The translations under genes and the position numbers were made by a program. Of a stretch of DNA of 64,000 bases, positions 59,501 through 64,000 are shown one piece after another (the first letter of the stretch is position 1; every line of letters starts with the position of its first letter). This stretch comes from Candidatus Allofournierella merdigallinarum (GTDB taxonomy: Bacteria; Bacillota; Clostridia; Oscillospirales; Ruminococcaceae), in NCBI GenBank assembly GCA_019117205.1, contig DXAC01000015.1, positions 18,205 to 82,204 on the forward strand, read 5' to 3'. The notes below the pieces were generated by a model, which had not been told where the DNA came from, did not search any database, and saw nothing but the letters and a program-made list of their open reading frames with translations.

Positions 59501-62500
59501 CCGCAGGTCCGCGGACTCAACGTACGTGTCAGTGTATGGGTTGCTGCTTTTCACCCGGGTCTCCCGCACGCCCTTTTGGAGGTAGGCCGCGGCGGGCAGG
59601 GCCAGGGCGTGGGTGACGGTGTGGCTTTCGTTGCCCAGCCGGAAGACGTTGGAAAGGGCGCCGCCGCCGATGGCGGCGCAGTAGTTCTGCCACGCCTGCC
59701 CCACCGGGAACGTGAGGTCCACATAGATGTACAGGGTGCTGCCGGCCGGTATGGTGACGCCCTCCGGCCAGGTGATCTCTCCGTCGGCAAGCTGCCAGGG
59801 GAACGTGACCAGGCTGCTGCCGCCGCCCGCATAGGCATAACTCACCTTTACGTTGGTTTGATCCCACTGGAACACACTGCCGGTGTCGGGCAGCCGGTCC
59901 TCCAGGCCGGTGGCGGTGCGCTTTGAGGCGGTGTTGTTTTTAATGGTGAGGCGGTAGTGGACGGTGTCGCCGGCGGAGATGGTGCTGGCGGTGCCGGCGG
60001 GCCGGCCGTTTTCATCCAGCAGCTCCTTGGCGCTTTCGAATGTGCGGAGGGGCAGCACGCCGCTGACGGAGAAGAGGCGATCGCCGGCCCGGTCGTTCAG
60101 GTAGGCGATGTTGTTCAGCCACCCCGCGCCGGGGGCGCCCGCCACCGCATAGTCCGCATCCGCCAGGGCCTGGTAGACCAGGTTGCGGCGGGTAACGGAA
60201 AGAGAGGCGGCGGCGGGGGCCAGGTACCAGCGGATCTCGGTGACATAGCCGTCCTGCACAAAAGCAGGCTCCAGATTTTCGTAGCCCGGGTGGTTGTACT
60301 TGGCCTTTTCCTCGTCTGTGAGGGCGTTGTAGCGGATCACGGTGACGCTGTCGGCATAATAGCCGCCCAGCCAGACGCCCTGGTAGGTATACCTCCCCTG
60401 TTCCTGTGCGGAGGCGGGCAGTTCCAGCTTGTAGTATTCGTTTCCGTCCCCATCGGTATACCGGGCCGCGCCGCCGGCCCAGCTCTGGCCCTGGTTGTCG
60501 CTTGCCGGGGCCAGCAGCACCTGGGCGCCGCTGAGCACATCCACCACCGGCAGGCCGACGGTGGTTTGGGAATAGTCGTTCTGGTAAACAGTAACGGTGT
60601 AGTCCAGCACCTGGCCGCTGGTCGCCTCGGTGGCAGCCAACGATTTGCCGATGGCACAGTCGCGGTAGTAATAGATACGAGCATTGGCGGTGGAGGGGCT
60701 GGAGGACAGCTCTTGGAGCGAAGCCCTGTTGGTGACCGACATCCTACCATTGCTGAAGTTGCTGGGGGAGCTGCTGACAGAGGCGCCCCGGTAGGTGATG
60801 TTGTCTGCGGTGAGCTGCTGGAAAGTGTCCTTTGGCCGGGCGGGCACCCGCAGGGTGTAGGTCTCGCCGCTTTGCAGCTTGTGATCAGCCGGGAACTGCC
60901 AGGTAACGATGTACTGGGTATTTGCCGCCGCCGTGACGCCCTTTCGGGTGAAGTAGCTCTCCAGCTGGTCCGGGGCGACCTGCTCCGCCCCGGCGTCTCC
61001 GATCTGCACCGAGAGGTCCCCCGTTGTTTTCAGGGTGATGGTAACGTTTTTCGTTTCCACCAGGGTATCGTACTCGTCGGTTTTGTCGGCGGTGAGGGTG
61101 ATCTGGGTGGCGCCGTCGGTGAGGGTGACCTGGCCCAGGGCGTTGTCGTCATGGTATTGATAGACCCGGGCATCTTGGATGGTCAGGGTGAGGTGTTGGG
61201 CCAGCTGCCGGTTGCTCAGGCCCGCCTCGTCCAGGGTGAACAGCTGGGCGATCTGGGCGGGGGTCATGAACAAAGCTGTGGGCAGCGGGTCGGAGATGGA
61301 TTGCAGGGGCAGGTCGAAGATGGTGGCATTTTGGGCGGTGAGGGTGAAATAATAGCCGTCCCGGTAATCGAAATAGGCTTCAGAGCTCTCTTTGTCAAAG
61401 GTGAGAGCGCTGGCCGGGGCGGTTGAAGTCCACTGCACCATATTGGAGCCGGCGGACGCCGCCGGGGAGAACGCATACTCCACCCGGGGCTTGGCGGTGA
61501 CGCTTATTTCTTTTTCCTCATTAAAGTTGAACGTGTTCTCGTTTTCCACCACCACCGCGGCGGGGTCCAGGGTGAAAGAGGCGGTTACAGTGTCGGTGAG
61601 ATCGGCGCTGGTGGCAGCCTGGCGCGCCACCAGGGTCAGGGTGCCATCGCTGTTCAGCCGGGCGGCGGCGGCGGCGGTTACGGCGGTGTTGGTGGTGAGG
61701 CTGGAGAAAGCCAGCAGAGGGGCGCCCCCCAGCGAGAGGCCGGATGAGGACACATCAAGGGGCACGTCCTGGCCGGACGTGAGCGCAGCCAGGATCTCCT
61801 GCCGCCAGGCGAGGCCCTCCGGCAGGGTCAGGGTGAACTGGTGCTCCACCACGCGGACCGGGTCGGTGGCAAGGGCGAAATAGCTTTGGTAGGTGGTCCG
61901 CTCGCCGGGGGTCACGGTGGAGGTCCATTCAAGCCCTGTTTTCAGGATGGCCGGCGCGCCGGGCGCGGTGCGGGTGTAGCTGAACGTGGAGCCGGACTGG
62001 GAAAGGGAGGCGGTGTAGGGGGCCGGCTCGGTCTCCCAGGCGAACTGGTAGTACTGCCCGGCGGGGGCCGGAAGCGCCTGTTCACCCATCTCCAGCCAGG
62101 CCACCAGGCTGCCGCCGGCGGTGCCCGCCGGGTACTGCAGGGAGAACTGGCGGCTCCAGGTGGTACCGATGTTCGGCACGGTGATGTCCACATAGAACAG
62201 GCCCGGGGCCGTTCCCCGGCGCAGGGTGTACTGCACGCCGGTGGCCTCGTCTGTGTAGGTGGTATCCTCCGCCATGCCCAGGCCGCCCAGATCCAGGTCG
62301 CCCCCCGAGGCGAGCAGGCAGAGCCGGTAGTGGTAGGCGTTTACGTTGCCGCCGCTGACGCTCAGGGTCAGGGAGAGCTGTTTTCCTGTGCCGGTGATCC
62401 AGACGCCTTTCTCTTCCCGGTAATAAGGGGTGGGGACACGGACATTCAGGGCGAGGGTGGCGTCGCCGTCGGGGCTGGACAGGGTGAGCGAAGTGGAGGG

Positions 62501-64000
62501 CGACAGCCGGTCCGTGTCCGTGCCGGCGATCAGGCCGGTGCCCAGAAAGGCATCTGCGTTTTTATTGGCGAACAGCGCGGCGGCGGCATCCACGGTAGTC
62601 TCGCCGTTCACCTGCCGCAGGGAGGGGCACGACAGGGCGTAGTCGGCCAGAGTCACTTTTTCGGGCGCCTCAAAGGTAAGGGACGCCAGGGTGCGGGCCA
62701 GTGTCGGGGCACGGGAGCTCACTGCGGTGACATTGTATGTCTGGGAAGTGCCCGCGTCATCTGGGGCGGTGATGGAGGCGGGCACGGTATAGCTGACCAG
62801 CCCCCGGGGCAGATAGGCCAGGGAGGCGGTGTGGTTTTCATCGTCCAGCAGGTAGACGGCCCCCTGGGCGTCGATGTAGGCGGGGCCCGCCAGGGTGTTC
62901 AGGGGGGCCGCCCCGGTCACTGCGGCGGCGGGGTCCGGGGTGAACGTCACCCGCTGCCCCCGGTCGGCCAGGGTCAGGTCGACGGCGCCGTCCGCCAGCT
63001 CCCGCAGCAGATCCGCCGACAGGTAAATTTCGCCCTGCTCCCCGGCGTGGGCCTCCACTGTCGCCGGCGGGGCGGGCAGCGCCGCCAGCACGCGCAGCAG
63101 GACATCATTGGTGTTCTGGTCGGTCAGGGCAGCGAACACCTGGATCAGCGCGGTACAGCTCCTAAATGCGTCTGAAGCCACCGAGGCCAGCGCCCCGCAG
63201 CCGGTGAGGTCCAGCCGGGTGAGCGCGGTACAATAGAAGAACGCATTGTTGCCGATGGTCTGGAGCGAGTCGGGCAGCTTGAGGGAGGTGATGTTGGTTT
63301 CCCGGAACGCGGAGTAGTCGATGGTGGTGAGGTCGGGGTATATGGAGAGGTCCAGTTCGCCGGTCAGGGCGGTTTGATCAAAACCGGCAAGAGTCTTTAT
63401 CGACTTCGGCAGCTTGAAAGAGGTGATGGCGGTGCGGGAGAACGCGTCGCTGCCGATGGTGGTGAGGCTGGTGCAGCCGGAGAGGTCCAGCTCGCCGGTC
63501 AGGTCGGTGCCATGGAACGCGAAGTAGCCGATGGTGGTGAGGCTGGTGCAGCCGGAGAGGTCCAGCCGGGTGAGCGCGGTACAATTGTAGAACGCATAGC
63601 CGTCGATGGACTGGAGCGAGTCGGGCAGCTTGAGGGAGGTGATGGCAGTCTCCCGGAACGCGTCGCCGCCGATGGACTGGAGCGAGTCGGGCAGCTTGAG
63701 GGAGGTGATGGCGGTTTTGGAGAACGCGCCGCCGCCGATGGTGGTGAGGCCGGTGCAGTGGGAGAGGTCCAGCTCGCCGGTCAGGGCGGTATGACCAAAA
63801 CCGGCAAGAGACTCTATCGACTTCGGCAGATTGAGAGAGGTGATGGCGGTGCGGGAGAACGCGTCGCCGCCGATGGTGGTGAGGTCGGTGCAGTGGGAGA
63901 GGTCCAGCTCGCCGGTCAGGGCGGTATTGTAGAACGCATAGCTGCCGATGGTGGTGAGGGTGGCGGGCAGCTGGAGGGTGGTCAGCGCGGAATAAGTGTT
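56552..64000 (-). CDS. Giant leucine-rich-repeat, multi-domain LPKTG pilus adhesin (N-terminus beyond window)
   Basis: 2,482 residues visible; the frame is open to the right edge. Residues 1 to about 290 are BspA/TpLRR-type leucine-rich repeats (see repeat entry). Residues from about 330 to 2,250 hold successive beta-rich extracellular domains, including DUF11-like modules such as SAGDTVHYRLTIKNNTASKR and LDAVRWQLTVSNDGENLLNG. Near the end, LDLLKVDAADAGLTLPGAIF begins a CnaB/SpaA domain with the E-box RNYCYQELWAPAGYQ. LLPKTGGMGRWQ, a hydrophobic helix and KKRRKV form the sorting signal. Internal starts such as the GTG at 63181 are not real beginnings because the repeats continue upstream in frame. 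First visible gene of the pilus operon, 59 bases before the major pilin; probable tip adhesin (inference). Confidence 0.92.
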   Translation of the reverse strand, partial: NTYSALTTLQLPATLTTIGSYAFYNTALTGELDLSHCTDLTTIGGDAFSRTAITSLNLPKSIESLAGFGHTALTGELDLSHCTGLTTIGGGAFSKTAITSLKLPDSLQSIGGDAFRETAITSLKLPDSLQSIDGYAFYNCTALTRLDLSGCTSLTTIGYFAFHGTDLTGELDLSGCTSLTTIGSDAFSRTAITSFKLPKSIKTLAGFDQTALTGELDLSIYPDLTTIDYSAFRETNITSLKLPDSLQTIGNNAFFYCTALTRLDLTGCGALASVASDAFRSCTALIQVFAALTDQNTNDVLLRVLAALPAPPATVEAHAGEQGEIYLSADLLRELADGAVDLTLADRGQRVTFTPDPAAAVTGAAPLNTLAGPAYIDAQGAVYLLDDENHTASLAYLPRGLVSYTVPASITAPDDAGTSQTYNVTAVSSRAPTLARTLASLTFEAPEKVTLADYALSCPSLRQVNGETTVDAAAALFANKNADAFLGTGLIAGTDTDRLSPSTSLTLSSPDGDATLALNVRVPTPYYREEKGVWITGTGKQLSLTLSVSGGNVNAYHYRLCLLASGGDLDLGGLGMAEDTTYTDEATGVQYTLRRGTAPGLFYVDITVPNIGTTWSRQFSLQYPAGTAGGSLVAWLEMGEQALPAPAGQYYQFAWETEPAPYTASLSQSGSTFSYTRTAPGAPAILKTGLEWTSTVTPGERTTYQSYFALATDPVRVVEHQFTLTLPEGLAWRQEILAALTSGQDVPLDVSSSGLSLGGAPLLAFSSLTTNTAVTAAAAARLNSDGTLTLVARQAATSADLTDTVTASFTLDPAAVVVENENTFNFNEEKEISVTAKPRVEYAFSPAASAGSNMVQWTSTAPASALTFDKESSEAYFDYRDGYYFTLTAQNATIFDLPLQSISDPLPTALFMTPAQIAQLFTLDEAGLSNRQLAQHLTLTIQDARVYQYHDDNALGQVTLTDGATQITLTADKTDEYDTLVETKNVTITLKTTGDLSVQIGDAGAEQVAPDQLESYFTRKGVTAAANTQYIVTWQFPADHKLQSGETYTLRVPARPKDTFQQLTADNITYRGASVSSSPSNFSNGRMSVTNRASLQELSSSPSTANARIYYYRDCAIGKSLAATEATSGQVLDYTVTVYQNDYSQTTVGLPVVDVLSGAQVLLAPASDNQGQSWAGGAARYTDGDGNEYYKLELPASAQEQGRYTYQGVWLGGYYADSVTVIRYNALTDEEKAKYNHPGYENLEPAFVQDGYVTEIRWYLAPAAASLSVTRRNLVYQALADADYAVAGAPGAGWLNNIAYLNDRAGDRLFSVSGVLPLRTFESAKELLDENGRPAGTASTISAGDTVHYRLTIKNNTASKRTATGLEDRLPDTGSVFQWDQTNVKVSYAYAGGGSSLVTFPWQLADGEITWPEGVTIPAGSTLYIYVDLTFPVGQAWQNYCAAIGGGALSNVFRLGNESHTVTHALALPAAAYLQKGVRETRVKSSNPYTDTYVESADLRRFPEEIPTAYTGVAFYALVYNQGPGPLYLTELQDRITSQGASGKILHETNTSSAVAPALITDPGELENLPAGAQLVEAAITAQTRQDAQGDLRVFRFAPSEKYDDMDTIAYDAAGGAYYLAPGQALAFTYTARVTGAPDAALNTLAMPLYDPYDAGASLAEEVGQVKNDYDMSGKTGNDGGCGQWTEYQATQLQGFATSYHADLWLYSQVSLARADTVPGLEKAVVQKRSSGGDITSCEGFAGPLDAVRWQLTVSNDGENLLNGYTITDTLPPYYTLATGEVVLTGALDGAPFPATLFTVKDYTMGDDGRVTSVTTSDGTVTVGGAAMERSAYSLKLWYNDDGRLVMELTLKQKNLSGYMYYAVKPGATSKLTYWTENYTTTQAYTSFVNTAVLTLPEQEIEYDRVTTGRVLRDDAGQGTGIQARATVTITANYSTSSSKSVTEQGVPDNTTNSLAGGAIALSPATDKNGYTGFTYQLEVANTTANTQGIQWLTLIDNLPEPDDVLTLNGADPRYSDFKVEFQADPNVRVWYEDKSGTEHELTDQANIQYSAKTSFASEDWGSYAADTPTPPAQDGWGAFSADARSIRVYLSDPDIIIPANATLYVSFDCQVADPAAEPGEIAWNSFGYRYQMKNDFMHLEAAPLEVGVMIPDYPRIQKTLVDEDGEAAVAAVADTFRFLIYTGEGLAGNYTTGRDLVEALVADNRQFSLATIDFAVGDDEHTLKLGDLRRYEYDQTDRVLKETTDPWVWTNGAKYTMVELADEPFAWLGSYWDYDFYRLNNSTTNSYTFVYNKAASQLAHFENMNVSRELDLLKVDAADAGLTLPGAIFGLYSESAADALTGQALEAECQKHGLTAEQQAALAGKATITLGTGQDEKTYYLCRLGKTNDYGLVFWDELEGRNYCYQELWAPAGYQITDQQPVAVTFDKNGHYIRQIENTVQNDKLYLLPKTGGMGRWQLPALGMALCTLAVLALAKKRRKV
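63182..64000 (-). repeat. Array of near-identical LRR-coding DNA repeats
   Basis: About a dozen 22-23-residue repeats with the theme ITSLKLPDSLQSIGGDAF and LTGELDLSHCTDLTTIGG. Many units are nearly identical at the DNA level; one 66-base unit recurs head to tail (starting at 63605 and 63671), and another longer block (ALTGELDLS to SLAGF) appears at 63360-63430 and 63780-63850. This is the Treponema/BspA type of leucine-rich repeat. Confidence 0.92.

Noticed and set aside
63179..63181. GTG start for the giant adhesin, giving a 2,209-residue protein
   Set aside because: The frame upstream is open to the edge of the window and codes continuous leucine-rich repeats, so this codon is internal.
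63230..63990. Regular short repeats that could suggest a CRISPR array
   Set aside because: They are in frame, code leucine-rich repeats and lack unique spacers of constant length.

Overview
The window is GC-rich (visibly well above 60 percent) and reads as the chromosome of a Gram-positive Firmicute, most likely a high-GC member of the Clostridia (Oscillospirales / Ruminococcaceae type). The evidence is a leucine T-box leader, a CIRCE heat-shock operator, strong AGGAGG ribosome sites, LPXTG proteins with sortases, a VanRS-type two-component pair, and a TetM-like GTPase fused to a YacP/Rae1 nuclease. The genus is inference. I saw no tRNA, rRNA, insertion sequence, CRISPR array or prophage.

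Layout. (1) 1-4851, minus: an operon of four enzymes matching WbpA, WbpB, WbpD and WbpE, which together make UDP-2,3-diacetamido-2,3-dideoxy-glucuronic acid, followed by an ABC-2 polysaccharide export permease cut by the left edge. (2) 5188-8000: a MATE transporter (minus) and an F420-0:glutamate ligase-like protein (plus). (3) 8079-16359, minus: a surface-polysaccharide operon behind a near-consensus promoter, with a polyprenyl glycosylphosphotransferase, four glycosyltransferases, a UGM-like FAD enzyme and a Wzx flippase. (4) 16467-23656: the TetM-NYN fusion, two polytopic membrane proteins (one polymerase-like), a small protein and peptidase T. (5) 23859-33562, plus: a second polysaccharide operon with the CapE/CapF/CapG route to UDP-L-FucNAc, a GT10 and a GT4 glycosyltransferase, a GT2-DUF2304 pair, and an MBOAT plus SGNH pair for O-acylation. 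(6) 33615-38588, plus: leuACDB behind a T-box leader with a CUC specifier. (7) 38635-40054, plus: a lipoprotein and thioredoxin.

(8) 40112-51770, minus: a VanY-like carboxypeptidase with a VanS/VanR-like pair and a GNAT enzyme, an AI-2E family permease, a GH25 muramidase without a signal peptide, a FabG-like reductase, TadA, a CPBP protease, a DUF308 membrane protein, a rhodanese, HtpG under CIRCE control, and an XRE regulator with a small membrane protein. (9) 52074-64000, minus: a sortase-pilus operon of at least five genes: a giant leucine-rich-repeat adhesin (LPKTG, N-terminus outside the window), a major pilin (LPATG), a class C sortase, a minor pilin (IPQTG) and a second sortase, closed by a strong terminator.

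Together the window is dominated by cell-envelope construction: two nucleotide-sugar pathways, two export routes (ABC and Wzx), polymer decoration and a pilus. The most unusual single gene is the ribosome-directed GTPase-nuclease fusion at 16467-19079.
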